Shown here: one piece after another, positions 53,532-62,685 of the stretch | How positions within the stretch are numbered: position 1 is the first letter of the stretch | Layout: every line of letters begins with the position of its first letter | From: Boseongicola aestuarii | Lineage (GTDB): Bacteria > Pseudomonadota > Alphaproteobacteria > Rhodobacterales > Rhodobacteraceae | Assembly (NCBI RefSeq): GCF_900184815.1 | Contig: NZ_FXXQ01000006.1 | Span: 171,872-235,871 of the forward strand | Reading direction: 5' to 3' | DNA: 64,000 nt | The notes under the pieces: generated by a model | What the model was told of the DNA's origin: nothing | Seen by the model: the letters and a program-made list of their open reading frames with translations, nothing else | The model's database searches: none | Translations under genes and position numbers: made by a program

Positions 53532-53990
53532 ATGAGTAGGAGCACACAGAAACCAAAAGAGCAGTACGTCCCGCTGGGCTATCCGTTCCTCAAATCACCG
53601 GCCTGGCGGTCCCTCTCTGGGGCCGCCGTCAAAGTCTGGCTGGAGCTTCACACGCGGTATCATGGTGGCAACAACGGCCGGCTGTTCCTGTCACTCAATG
53701 AGGCGAAGGACGCGCTTGGGATGGGCAAGAGTTCGGTCCAGCGGGCCTTCAGGGAATTGGAGGTCAAGGGCTTCATCGTCATGGAAAAGGAGGGCAGCTG
53801 GTATCACCGTCAAGCGCATGAGTGGCGTCTGACGACCAAGTCGATGCAGACAGTCAGGGGGAAGCAAGCTGCAACGAATGACTGGCGCGATTGGCGACCT
53901 CCAAAAACAAAACACGGTCCCAAAACGGACCCGTCAGCCTCTCTGGTGGTCCCGTTTGAGGACCCAAGGCGGCGTCATGGTCCCGTTTGA
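53532..53990 (+). CDS. HTH protein carrying internal palindromes
   Basis: A 152-residue protein; ATG at 53532 follows GGGAGAATT. Residues 10-85 (FLKSPAWRSLSGAAVKVWLE, DALGMGKSSVQRAFRELEVK) form a winged-helix domain like those of island replication/regulatory proteins. The last 30 codons overlap three inverted repeats of GGTCC...GGACC; the third spans the stop codon. It may bind these sites and control itself. It belongs to the second, decaying element. Confidence 0.65.
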   Translation: MSRSTQKPKEQYVPLGYPFLKSPAWRSLSGAAVKVWLELHTRYHGGNNGRLFLSLNEAKDALGMGKSSVQRAFRELEVKGFIVMEKEGSWYHRQAHEWRLTTKSMQTVRGKQAATNDWRDWRPPKTKHGPKTDPSASLVVPFEDPRRRHGPV

Positions 53991-53996
53991 GGACCC
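53916..53996. repeat. three phased inverted repeats
   Basis: GGTCCCAAAACGGACCC (53916-53932), GGTCCCGTTTGAGGACCC (53948-53965) and the same again (53979-53996). Starts are 32 and 31 bases apart, about three helix turns, at the end of the HTH gene and before the next gene. Confidence 0.85.
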
Positions 53997-54075
53997 GTCA
54001 GAGCCATTTCGGGCCGATCCTTCGGTCCTGATACGGGACACTAATACTAACCACTCCCTGTTAAGCGAGGCAGAC

Positions 54076-54717
54076 ATGAGCAAGAGCAGTAACAAGACGG
54101 ATGCAAAGAGGACGTCGAGGACGAAGCCACCCCAAACCGAGGTTGTCGACAGTGAGGCGATTGAGCGTTTGGTTGCGAAGAAGTCAAAGCGTGTGCCCGG
54201 TCCAAAATTGAAGTTGGATTACGATGAAGAGGCCAGGAGTTTGGTCATCCATGTGGACCACGAAGACGAGGCCGCTGGGATTGCCCGTTCGATGCTAGAG
54301 TTGGGCATTACAGACGATCGGGTGTTTGACGGCTTTCTCAGCCATATGGCCGCGCTTGGTGAGAATGGTCAGGTCGCCTCGGAGCGCGCCACCAACTTTG
54401 CGCTTGGCTTTGTTGCGTCAATTGAGCCGCGCGATGAAGTCGAGGCCATGTTAGCGGCTCAGATGGCGGCCACCCATCAGGCGTCTATGATGATGGCCCG
54501 GCGCCTCAACCATGTCACCAACATTCCTCAGCAGGATGCGGCGGAGCGTGCCTTCAACAAGCTGGCGCGGACCTACACAACACAGATGGATGCTCTGAAG
54601 CGATACAGGGCGAAGGCCCAGCAGACCGTTCGCGTTGAGCGAGTAACCGTCAACGAAGGTGGGCAGGCGATTGTTGGCTCCGTGAACCATGAGGGGGGAG
54701 GGGATGGCAAAAAGTGA
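54076..54717 (+). CDS. helical island protein of unknown function
   Basis: A 213-residue protein. ATG at 54076 is supported by an AAGCGAGG site and by the charged start MSKSSNKTDAKRTSR. A basic N-terminus is followed by a mostly helical body (ERAFNKLARTYTTQMDALKR near the end). The context downstream of the palindrome-bearing HTH gene and the 14-base overlap with the next small gene recur in rhodobacterial islands, in my experience. No domain can be named. Confidence 0.6.
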   Translation: MSKSSNKTDAKRTSRTKPPQTEVVDSEAIERLVAKKSKRVPGPKLKLDYDEEARSLVIHVDHEDEAAGIARSMLELGITDDRVFDGFLSHMAALGENGQVASERATNFALGFVASIEPRDEVEAMLAAQMAATHQASMMMARRLNHVTNIPQQDAAERAFNKLARTYTTQMDALKRYRAKAQQTVRVERVTVNEGGQAIVGSVNHEGGGDGKK

Positions 54718-54970
54718 CGATAACCCCATGAGCCCTGTTCAGCGCCTCAGAAACGCGCCCAGATGCCACGCGATGGCTAAGCGGACCGGTAAGCGCTGCA
54801 TGTGCCCTGCAGTTCGCGGGTGGGCTGTGTGTCGCGTACACGGCGCAGGAGGCGGCCATAGAGAGGGTCCAAGCCATCCTCGTTGGGCGCATGGTGGGAG
54901 ATCGCAAGAGACCGTCCAGGCGAGGCGGCTGGCCAGCGTGTTGGCGCGTTTGTCCAATGAGCTTGAGTGA
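54704..54970 (+). CDS. small Cys/His-rich HGG-type protein
   Basis: An 88-residue basic protein with Cys and His (APRCHAMAKRTGKRCMCPAV, CRVHGAGGGH, HPRWAHGGR), the HGGR-type small island protein sometimes placed near terminase genes. A GGGGGGAGGGG site precedes ATG at 54704. Metal binding is likely from the ligand pattern. It is the last recognisable gene of the second element. Confidence 0.6.
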   Translation: MAKSDDNPMSPVQRLRNAPRCHAMAKRTGKRCMCPAVRGWAVCRVHGAGGGHREGPSHPRWAHGGRSQETVQARRLASVLARLSNELE

Positions 54971-55504
54971 TTGAACTGCGTAGATGCAGAAATGAACGGT
55001 AAACCCAAGAGCGGTCATTGGTGCACAGCGCAGCGAATGACTGTTTTGAGCCCAAAGCGACGAATGCTGCACTGAGCGCAAGTGTCCTTTACTCAATCTC
55101 TGGATGAAGCCGTCAGCGGCGCAAAAGAAATGTCGAATTTGGCTGAAATCGCCAAATACCTGACTACGAAAGACTACTCAAACGAACGCGTTGGGCGTGG
55201 CTGAATCATAATAAGCCGGCATTGAGGGTCTTTGAAAACCAAAATTCATTCACGACGAAGAGTCTGCAGCTCAAATGTGGGGAAATGGATGGGAGACAGG
55301 GTCTTCGCCCAAGACTTAGTATATTGCTTTGGCTCTCAAGAGTACGGCTGGCAACAGTCAGGCGGCACAAATGCTAAACATTACGCCGCAGCGTTATTGC
55401 ACCGATAACAAGGTATCATGCGTCGCCTTTTCGTGTGAAAGCCAAGAAATTGCTTCCTGAATCAACTGCTCCCCGCTAGCGTTGGGATCTGGGAGGAACA
55501 ATAA
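54971..55504. other. gap at the end of the second element
   Basis: No gene is supported. A stretch at about 55011-55080 (GGTCATTGGTGCAC, GAGCCCAAAGC) resembles one at 60178-60240, so it is probably a dispersed intergenic repeat. I find no further copy of the tRNA-Ser att core and no CTGTCAT-type Pho box before phnD. Confidence 0.45.
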
Positions 55505-56479
55505 ATGAAAATAATGAATACACTTATGTCGGGCGTCGCTTTTGCTTTTGTCGTCGCTCTGGCCGGCCCTGCTGCCGCACAGGATTGCCCCCGCGGCACT
55601 CTAGACGAGCGTTTTTGTGACGTTGACGGTGACCTTGTCGCTGACACACCAACTGACCCAGCCGATCTGGTCGACCCGGACACGCTTATCTTTGCCTATA
55701 CACCCGTTGAAGACCCGGCTGTCTACAAGACTGCATGGTCTGATTTTCTGACCCACCTAGAAGCGGAAACCGGGAAGTCGGTCGTCTTCTTCCCGGTTCA
55801 GAACAATGCAGCTCAGATCGAAGCCATGCGCTCGGGTCGTCTGCACATCGCAGGCTTCAACACCGGATCGAACCCGCTGGCGGTCAACTGCGCGGGCTTC
55901 AACCCGTTCACCATCATGGCGTCCAAAGATGGCAACTTCGGCTATGAAATGGAAATCATCACATATCCGGGGTCTGGCATCGAGAAAGTTGAAGATATCA
56001 AAGGCAAACAACTCGCTTTCACTTCGCCAACATCGAACTCCGGCTTCAAAGCGCCAAGCGCGATCTTGAAGGGTGATTTCGATCTCTTGCCTGAGCGCGA
56101 TTTCGAGCCGGTCTATTCCGGCAAGCACGATAACTCGATCCTGGGTGTCGCCAATAAGGACTACATGGCGGCCTCTATCGCGAACTCGGTGAAGTCACGG
56201 ATGATCAGCCGCGATGTGATTAAGGAAGAGGACGTGGTTGTCATCTACAAATCGCAAACTTTCCCGACCACAGGTTTCGGCACCGCGCACAACCTGACAC
56301 CCGAGTTGAAAGAGAAGATCCGCAACGCGTTCTTCAACTTCGAATGGGAAGGCACTTCGCTGCAGGCCGAATTCGAGAAGTCGAACGAAGGACAGTTCCT
56401 TGAGATGAACTACAAGGACTTCTGGGACGTGATCCGCAAGATCGACACGGCCAATGGCGTCAGCTACGCCTGCGAGTAA
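55505..56479 (+). CDS. phnD: phosphate/phosphonate ABC transporter substrate-binding protein
   Basis: A 324-residue periplasmic receptor. A signal peptide (SGVAFAFVVALAGPAAA) is followed by an acidic leader and the PhnD core: FAYTPVEDPAVYKTAWSDFL, FFPVQNNAAQIEAMRSGRLH, GFNTGSNPLAVNC, KGKQLAFTSPTSNSGFKAPS. Such proteins bind phosphonates, phosphite or related anions. First of a four-gene transporter operon; a UUCG-loop hairpin separates it from phnC. The exact ligand cannot be told, and no C-P lyase gene is in the window. Confidence 0.92.
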   Translation: MKIMNTLMSGVAFAFVVALAGPAAAQDCPRGTLDERFCDVDGDLVADTPTDPADLVDPDTLIFAYTPVEDPAVYKTAWSDFLTHLEAETGKSVVFFPVQNNAAQIEAMRSGRLHIAGFNTGSNPLAVNCAGFNPFTIMASKDGNFGYEMEIITYPGSGIEKVEDIKGKQLAFTSPTSNSGFKAPSAILKGDFDLLPERDFEPVYSGKHDNSILGVANKDYMAASIANSVKSRMISRDVIKEEDVVVIYKSQTFPTTGFGTAHNLTPELKEKIRNAFFNFEWEGTSLQAEFEKSNEGQFLEMNYKDFWDVIRKIDTANGVSYACE

Positions 56480-56489
56480 TTCTTGACTG

Positions 56490-56513
56490 GGCGGGCCTTC
56501 GGGTCCGCCTTTT
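56490..56513 (+). terminator. UUCG hairpin between phnD and phnC
   Basis: GGCGGGCC-TTCG-GGTCCGCC plus TTTT. A very stable tetraloop hairpin 10 bases after phnD, acting as partial terminator or 3' stabiliser. Confidence 0.75.
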
Positions 56514-56546
56514 CCAACAAAAATGACCTGAGGTGGGGAGGCTTTC

Positions 56547-57350
56547 ATGCTGCGGCTTGAGAAGCTCGTGAAAACGTACAAAACAGGCGATCAGGCCTTG
56601 AAAGCCGTGGATCTGGACATCCCGGAGGGTCAGGTGCTGGCTCTGATCGGCCCATCGGGAGCCGGTAAATCCACCCTCATTCGCTGCATCAACCGGTTGG
56701 TCGAACCGACGTCGGGTAAGGTCTATCTGGGCGATGTAGAACTCACCGGTCTTTCCACAGGCGCTTTGCGCCGCGAACGTCGCCGGATGGGGATGATTTT
56801 TCAGGAGTACGCGTTGGTGGAACGTTTGTCCGTTATGGAAAACGTTCTGTCCGGGCGCCTTGGATATGTGGGCTTTTGGCGCAGCTTCCTGCGCCGCTTT
56901 CCGCAGTCGGACGTGGACGAAGCCTTTCGCCTACTCGACCGCGTGGGCCTCGCCCACATGGCCGACAAACGCGCAGATGAGCTCTCCGGCGGCCAGCGCC
57001 AACGCGTCGGTATCTGCCGCGCTCTTATCCAGAACCCCGCTGTCTTGCTAGTGGATGAGCCCACCGCTTCACTTGATCCCAAGACATCGCGCCAGATCAT
57101 GCGTCTGATCTGTGAATTGTGCAAAGAACGCGGGCTTGCCGCGATCATCAACATCCACGACGTCGCACTTGCTCAGATGTTCGTGCAACGCGTTATCGGC
57201 CTTCGCTTTGGGGCGGTTGAATTCGACGGCCCGCCCGAAGGTTTGACACCCGACGTTCTTACGACAATTTATGGCGAAGAAGACTGGGAAGCGACCATTG
57301 AAGCCGTCGATGATGATGACGACAATGACCTCGAAGTGGCCGCCCTATGA
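56547..57350 (+). CDS. phnC: phosphonate ABC transporter ATPase
   Basis: A 267-residue ATPase. Walker [22 protein letters not shown]-loop [12 protein letters not shown], signature [16 protein letters not shown], Walker [13 protein letters not shown] and the switch His in [12 protein letters not shown] are present. The [12 protein letters not shown] and ENVLSGRLG wording is PhnC-specific. A GTGGGGAGG site precedes the ATG. It overlaps phnE by four bases. Confidence 0.95.
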   Translation: MLRLEKLVKTYKTGDQALKAVDLDIPEGQVLALIGPSGAGKSTLIRCINRLVEPTSGKVYLGDVELTGLSTGALRRERRRMGMIFQEYALVERLSVMENVLSGRLGYVGFWRSFLRRFPQSDVDEAFRLLDRVGLAHMADKRADELSGGQRQRVGICRALIQNPAVLLVDEPTASLDPKTSRQIMRLICELCKERGLAAIINIHDVALAQMFVQRVIGLRFGAVEFDGPPEGLTPDVLTTIYGEEDWEATIEAVDDDDDNDLEVAAL

Positions 57351-58168
57351 GCGATATCGCCCTTGAAATCGAGACCCGCGTCGGCACTCGCTGGAAGAAA
57401 CCTCCCTTCGTTCAGCGCCCCTGGTTGCGCTGGGCGCTGATTTGGGGATTTGTCGTCTATCTCATCGCCGCCTACATGACGATCGACGTCAACTGGGCAC
57501 GTGTCTACGAAGGCCTCGAGCGCGGAAAGCAATTCGTGCTCGCCTTCACCTCGCCGGACTTCACGTCACGCTCGGGCGACATTTACGAAGGCATGCTGGA
57601 AAGCATTATCATGACCGTCGCGTCCTCGGTTGTGGGCATCGCCATCTCTATCCCCATTGCGCTTGGGGCCGCCCGCAACGTCGCCCCACTGCCGGTCTAT
57701 TTGATCTGCCGTTCGATCATCGCAATCAGCCGCGCTCTGCAAGAGATCATCGTTGCCATTCTGCTTGTCGCAATCTTTGGTTTTGGTCCGCTCGCAGGCT
57801 TCCTGACCCTCAGCTTCGCCACTATTGGTTTCTTGTCGAAACTGCTGGCCGAAGACATTGAGAGCATGGATAAAGTCCAGGCCGAAGCGATAAAGGCCAC
57901 CGGCGCGCGTTGGACCCAATGGATTAACTACGGTGTCCAGCCACAGGTCATGCCGCGCCTAATTGGCTTGTCGATGTATCGCCTCGACATCAACTTCCGC
58001 GAAAGCGCGATCCTCGGACTGGTCGGCGCAGGCGGCATTGGCGCCACCCTGAATACCGCCTTTGATCGCTATGAATACGACACGGCGGCGGCGATCCTGT
58101 TGATTATCATAGTGATCGTCATGGCGCTTGAATACCTCTCCGGCATCATTCGGGCGAGAGTACAATAA
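57347..58168 (+). CDS. phnE: phosphonate ABC transporter permease 1
   Basis: Inner-membrane permease of 273 residues with six helices; the EAA-type loop is [20 protein letters not shown] followed by [19 protein letters not shown]. The N-terminus is cytoplasmic. It overlaps phnC by four bases and the second permease by one, so it forms a heterodimeric channel with it. Confidence 0.93.
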   Translation: MSDIALEIETRVGTRWKKPPFVQRPWLRWALIWGFVVYLIAAYMTIDVNWARVYEGLERGKQFVLAFTSPDFTSRSGDIYEGMLESIIMTVASSVVGIAISIPIALGAARNVAPLPVYLICRSIIAISRALQEIIVAILLVAIFGFGPLAGFLTLSFATIGFLSKLLAEDIESMDKVQAEAIKATGARWTQWINYGVQPQVMPRLIGLSMYRLDINFRESAILGLVGAGGIGATLNTAFDRYEYDTAAAILLIIIVIVMALEYLSGIIRARVQ

Positions 58169-58983
58169 TGCCTACGAAAAACGCAGGCGATCTGAAACTT
58201 TGGCAACGCCGCACCCAGCGCGAGAGTCTGTTTCATTGGATGCTCTGGCTAATTGGTATCGCGATATTTGCCTATTGCTGGCAACAAATCTCGGCATCGA
58301 CAACGTGGTTCTTCGTCTGGGACGCACCACGCATCGCCACCGACATCTGGACCCGCGCCACTCCGCCACGATGGGAATATATTGCCCAATTGGGCAAGCC
58401 GGTCTGGGATACGCTGAATATTGCGACTCTGGGTACGATCTTCGCCCTTATCCTCGCAGTTCCGATCGCATTTCTTGCCGCGAGAAACACCACGCCGTCG
58501 CGTTTCATCATTCGCCCCATCGCTCTGTTGATCATCGTCTCAACGCGTTCGATCAACTCGCTGATCTGGGCGCTTTTGCTAATCGCCATCATCGGCCCCG
58601 GAGTTTTTGCAGGAGTCATCGCCATTGCGATCCGTTCTATCGGCTTTTGTGCCAAGCTGCTCTATGAGGCGATCGAGGAAATCGACGAAAGCCAGGTCGA
58701 GGCGATCAAGGCTACGGGCGCGTCTCGCTGGCAGGTCATGGCCTTTGGCATTGTCCCACAAATCATGCCGGCTTTCGCTGGGATTGCGGTCTTCCGATGG
58801 GATATCAACATTCGGGAATCCACTGTTTTGGGGCTGGTCGGGGCAGGCGGCATCGGCCTGCAGTTGTCCGCTTCTTTGAATGTGCTGGCATGGCCACAGG
58901 TGTCACTAATTCTTCTGGTCATTCTCTTGGCTGTCGTCATCTCGGAATGGGTCTCTGCCAAAGTCCGGGGCGCAATCATTTGA
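58168..58983 (+). CDS. phnE: phosphonate ABC transporter permease 2
   Basis: Second PhnE-type permease, 271 residues. Its EAA loop [20 protein letters not shown] and [19 protein letters not shown] mirror the first permease, showing descent from a duplication. PhnE1-PhnE2 pairs are common in alphaproteobacteria. The HAD gene begins two bases after its stop. Confidence 0.93.
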   Translation: MPTKNAGDLKLWQRRTQRESLFHWMLWLIGIAIFAYCWQQISASTTWFFVWDAPRIATDIWTRATPPRWEYIAQLGKPVWDTLNIATLGTIFALILAVPIAFLAARNTTPSRFIIRPIALLIIVSTRSINSLIWALLLIAIIGPGVFAGVIAIAIRSIGFCAKLLYEAIEEIDESQVEAIKATGASRWQVMAFGIVPQIMPAFAGIAVFRWDINIRESTVLGLVGAGGIGLQLSASLNVLAWPQVSLILLVILLAVVISEWVSAKVRGAII

Positions 58984-58985
58984 TA

Positions 58986-59873
58986 ATGCACGAAGCGTTT
59001 GCGGCCTACGAGGCAGTGCGCCATCGACTGCCTGTTTTAACCCGCCGGGCTGCCTGCCAGAAATTACCTAACCTTGACGCACTGGCAGACGATTTCGACG
59101 TGTTCCTGTTAGATGCATTCGGAGTGCTCAACATCGGCGAAACCGCCATCGAAGGCGTACCCGAGCGCGTTGCGCGACTACAAAAGGCCGGAAAACGCAT
59201 CGTGGTCGTCTCAAACGCCGCCGGATATCCGCATTCCAATCTCATCAAGAAATATGCACGCCTAGGATATGATTTTGCTCCGGAAGACGTGATCACCAGC
59301 CGAAAAACGCTACTCCATACGCTGCGCAAAGAACCGCCTCTAAGATGGGGTCTCATGGCCAATGAAAGCTTGGGGAGAGAAGATATCGAGGCCTTTGACA
59401 TGACTTATCTGGCCGAAGATTCTGGGCAGTACGACGCGGCTGAAGCCTTTGTCCTCTTAGGGTCCGCGGTCTGGACTGAGGCTCGTCAGTCTCTGCTTGA
59501 AGCCTCGCTCAGAAATGAACCACGTCCGGTTTATGTAGGCAATCCCGACATCGTGGCCCCTCGAGAATCTGGTTTTTCCACTGAGCCCGGCGCCTTCGCT
59601 CACCGACTTGCGGACGCCACCGGTGTTGAGCCGTGGTTTTTCGGAAAACCCTTTACCAATATCTTTGATCTGACCGTCGCGCATCTCGGTGAGGTAGACC
59701 CCGCTCGAACCGTGATGGTCGGCGATAGCCTACATACCGATATTCTGGGGGGTCAGGCGGCAGGGCTGAAGACTGCGTTGATCGCGAACTATGGATTTCT
59801 TGCAGGCCATGACGTGTCGATCTCAATAGCCATTTCAGGAATAGAGCCAGATTTCATTTTATCGCGACCATAA
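58986..59873 (+). CDS. HAD-superfamily class IIA hydrolase
   Basis: A 295-residue phosphatase-type protein, cytoplasmic. HAD motif I is LLDAFGVLNIG, where the second Asp of D-x-D is replaced by F-G, as in several class IIA members; motif II is VVVSNAAG; motif III/IV is MVGDSLHTDILGGQAAG. It resembles the TIGR01459-type subgroup related to NagD. Placement two bases behind phnE2 suggests that it acts on a phosphorylated product linked to the imported phosphorus compound. Confidence 0.85.
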   Translation: MHEAFAAYEAVRHRLPVLTRRAACQKLPNLDALADDFDVFLLDAFGVLNIGETAIEGVPERVARLQKAGKRIVVVSNAAGYPHSNLIKKYARLGYDFAPEDVITSRKTLLHTLRKEPPLRWGLMANESLGREDIEAFDMTYLAEDSGQYDAAEAFVLLGSAVWTEARQSLLEASLRNEPRPVYVGNPDIVAPRESGFSTEPGAFAHRLADATGVEPWFFGKPFTNIFDLTVAHLGEVDPARTVMVGDSLHTDILGGQAAGLKTALIANYGFLAGHDVSISIAISGIEPDFILSRP

Positions 59874-60421
59874 GCACGACTAATTTCTCGTGATCAGCTT
59901 TCGCAGCGGCGACCCTGTCGTTCCCAGTTCAACATGAGCTGTTTAGTGGCGGCGTGGCTTTTGCTTGTCTAACTCTGCGAAAGATTAATGCGAAAATATG
60001 TTCAGGTGCGTTTCGCGAATTCAAAAATGTGAAACGACTTAAGCCGCTTGCACGAAAGGCCGAGTTTGGGACCCGATTCAGTTGACATGAAAGGCCCCAT
60101 TCCAATTCGTTCATCGCGCATTTGCGCGAATCCGGACGTTGGCGAAATTGCAGCGGAAGTACGCTTCGTCCCGCAAAGTGGTCATTGGGGCACGGTGCAA
60201 CGAAAAACCGCTTCGAGCCCGAAGCCGTCACAACTTGCCGTGCCTTTTTCTGCAAGTGCATAGTCTCGTTGTGAAGAATGGACCTGGTTCAACTGCTATG
60301 CGCCCGGCAGTCTGCGCGTCGGTTCGATGTTGCCAAAGCTGCCTTTCGCTGACTGTGCAGCAATTGCAAAGCTGCTCCCAAATGTCCGGGTTCGGCACAA
60401 AGCCGAAGCGCTCAAAAGAAC
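59874..60421. repeat. intergenic region with dispersed repeat-like sequence
   Basis: No gene is supported in these 548 bases. The segment 60150-60240 (GCAGCGGAAGTACGCTTCGTC, GGTCATTGGGGCAC, GAGCCCGAAGC) resembles parts of 55011-55080 and 63855-63880, so it belongs to a degenerate intergenic repeat. It lies between the convergent HAD and regulator genes. Confidence 0.45.
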
Positions 60422-62026
60422 TTAGCCCTCTGGCAAACCAGATGCGCGCAAGTCGGACACCCATCGTTGATAGTAGTCCTCGTTGTTCATAACCCCGCGG
60501 ACTCGGTCGGCGTGAGCACTAACGGTGAAATTCGGGTTTAGTTCAAGCAGCTGTTTGGCCGCATGTTGCGCCTCTTCCAGCTTGTTCTGGCAGACAAGGT
60601 TGACGATGAGGGCGCGGTAGTCCCATTCCCTGAGCCTTGCGCGTTTTCGGATCGCATGTTCGCCTTCGGAGCAACGCCCGGCAAACCAGTAGGCACGGGA
60701 CAGGTTGTTGAAGTACCAGCCAGGAGTTATCGGGTTCACCTCGATTGCGCGCTCCATCAAGGCGATCGCTTCGTCGGTGCGATCAGTGTAGATCAAGGAG
60801 TCGTTTGCCACGGCCATCGCCGTGCTGCTGCTGGGATTCAGTTCGACCGCTGTCAAATACCTCACGATCGCCTGTTCGTGTTCGCCGGCGCTGAAATGCA
60901 TGTCACCCCGGGCGATATGCGCGGCGTAGTAGGTCGGATCGATTGAGATCGCCATTTCTGCGTAGTCGACACCGCGCTTTAGCAACTCTTCGCGGGGCAC
61001 GTCCGGATATACCCAGCCCTGAGTGATATCAGACCAAAGCACGGTCGCCATGCCAACGTAGCCGAAAGGCGCGTCTGGATCGGCAGCGATGGCCTGTTCG
61101 TAGAAGTCGATCGCCTGACGATATGAATCCGGCGTGCCCGTTTCGAAAGCCTCATTGCCGAGGAAGAAATAGTGCAACGCATTGACCTTCTGAGGATTGC
61201 CGGTCTCTGCTGGGCTCCAGGCCAGTTCGCGACCCAACTGGGTTGCGACACTACGCACGATCTCGGACTGGACGCCGAACAACTCACCAAGATCGGCGTT
61301 GAACTCGTCCGCCCAGATATGCGTGCCGTCGTGGCCGTTGATCAGCTGGACCGTGACCCTGAGCCGATCACCCGATTTCTGTTTGCTGCCCTCGACGATA
61401 TAGTCTGCGTTCAGCTTCGACGCGATCTCGGCGATGTCCGTGGACTGGTCGCGGAAGCTGAAGCTTGAGTTGCGAGCTACTACCAGAAACTCGCGATAAC
61501 TGGCCAGTTCGGTTATGACGCCCTCTGCAATGCCGTCTCCGAGCCAGCCCCGGTCGTCGCCCGAACTAAAGTCATCGAACGCCAGAACGGCGATCCTAGG
61601 GCTCGCGTTCGGGGTCGGTACGGGGCGAGTGAGAGTCCAAATGGCGCTAGCGGTAATAGCGATGACTGCCAGCACGGCTGCCACGATCACCGTTCTTCTC
61701 CGTTGTGTGACGGACGCTTCAGACACGGCGAGGCTGTAGCCCTTCCCGACGTGTGTTTTCAGATAGTTTTGGTCTTTGTCGCCGATCGCGCGGCGGATGT
61801 CTGCAATGCACTGGGTCAGGCTTTCCTCTGATACGGTCACTTCTGGCCAAACGGCGTCCATGATTTCGGATTTGCCGACGATCTGGCCGGGTCTTGCCGC
61901 CAGAAAGTCTAGCACTTCCGAGGACTTGTTGCGCAGTTCGACGCGGTTTCCGGCCTTGTCCCGCAAATCGCGAGAGTCGGGGTCAAATAATACCTCTCCC
62001 AGCCGGATTTCACGCCGATTTCGCAT
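60422..62026 (-). CDS. CadC-like membrane-tethered regulator with TPR domain
   Basis: A 534-residue regulator. Residues 5-105 form an OmpR/CadC winged helix (LGEVLFDPDSRDLRDKAG, AVWPEVTVSEESLTQCIADI, THVGKGYSL). A membrane helix follows (VIVAAVLAVIAITASAIWTL), then a TolB/FlgO-like domain (RIAVLAFDDFSSGDDRGWLG) and C-terminal TPR repeats. The sensor half is periplasmic. It is divergent from the exported AhpD-like gene with a 137-base gap, so it probably controls that gene in response to a periplasmic signal. Confidence 0.85.
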   Translation of the reverse strand: MRNRREIRLGEVLFDPDSRDLRDKAGNRVELRNKSSEVLDFLAARPGQIVGKSEIMDAVWPEVTVSEESLTQCIADIRRAIGDKDQNYLKTHVGKGYSLAVSEASVTQRRRTVIVAAVLAVIAITASAIWTLTRPVPTPNASPRIAVLAFDDFSSGDDRGWLGDGIAEGVITELASYREFLVVARNSSFSFRDQSTDIAEIASKLNADYIVEGSKQKSGDRLRVTVQLINGHDGTHIWADEFNADLGELFGVQSEIVRSVATQLGRELAWSPAETGNPQKVNALHYFFLGNEAFETGTPDSYRQAIDFYEQAIAADPDAPFGYVGMATVLWSDITQGWVYPDVPREELLKRGVDYAEMAISIDPTYYAAHIARGDMHFSAGEHEQAIVRYLTAVELNPSSSTAMAVANDSLIYTDRTDEAIALMERAIEVNPITPGWYFNNLSRAYWFAGRCSEGEHAIRKRARLREWDYRALIVNLVCQNKLEEAQHAAKQLLELNPNFTVSAHADRVRGVMNNEDYYQRWVSDLRASGLPEG

Positions 62027-62163
62027 GATTTCACCTCGTTTTCAGGACGGAAGTGGCCACGATGCGCAGTTCTTGTCCATCCGCAGCAGAAATATGCACG
62101 CGGTCGGGCCGTTCATGCAAGCGCGGCTCAAAGCAACCACGGACCGTACAAAGGGAGATTATC

Positions 62164-62598
62164 ATGAAGAGCATCATCAGTTTCGCTGCCGCCGTTACGC
62201 TGGCGCTACCGGCAGCCGCGCAGGAACAGACTGCCGCAAGCGTTCGCGCAGAGGCCTTGAACGCTTTCGGAGCCGCGCTGCCAGAGATCGAGAACTATCC
62301 CGATAGCATGCTTCCAGGCGCATGGGCCTGGATGAACGACGTCGAAGACGGCGAAGGCGCGCTCGACATGAAAACGATGCAGCTCATTGCGCTTGCCGTC
62401 GCCGCGCAAGTCCCATGTCAGTACTGTACGCACTATCACCGCGCGGCGGCGATGTCCTACGGGGCCACTGAGCAAGAGGTTGCTGAGGCCGCAGTAATCG
62501 CCGGATACGTGCGTCACTGGTCGGCCGTCCTCTACGGCACGGGCACCGACCTAGAGGCCTATACGAAGATGGTAGACGGACTCTTTGCCAGCCAGTGA
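62164..62598 (+). CDS. exported AhpD-like (carboxymuconolactone decarboxylase fold) protein
   Basis: A 144-residue protein. ATG at 62164 follows AAAGGGAGATT and opens a signal peptide (MKSIISFAAAVTLALPAAA, cleavage after AQ). The mature domain keeps the AhpD/CMD redox motif CQYCTHYH (C85, C88, H92) and GATEQEVAEAA. Most family members are cytoplasmic peroxidase-type or decarboxylase-like proteins; the signal peptide puts this one in the periplasm. It shares the locus with the divergent regulator and the downstream ankyrin-cytochrome c. Confidence 0.85.
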   Translation: MKSIISFAAAVTLALPAAAQEQTAASVRAEALNAFGAALPEIENYPDSMLPGAWAWMNDVEDGEGALDMKTMQLIALAVAAQVPCQYCTHYHRAAAMSYGATEQEVAEAAVIAGYVRHWSAVLYGTGTDLEAYTKMVDGLFASQ

Positions 62599-62685
62599 CA
62601 CGCGTCGTGCATGTGTCCGGTCGGCCGAACGCTGTTGGCCTGTCACACGCCGATCCCTACCCTTCGAAAAGAAAGTGAGACACTC

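Noticed and set aside
59929..60261. A 110-codon minus-strand frame
   Set aside because: Composition is unlike protein, no ribosome-binding site, and it overlaps the dispersed repeat sequence.
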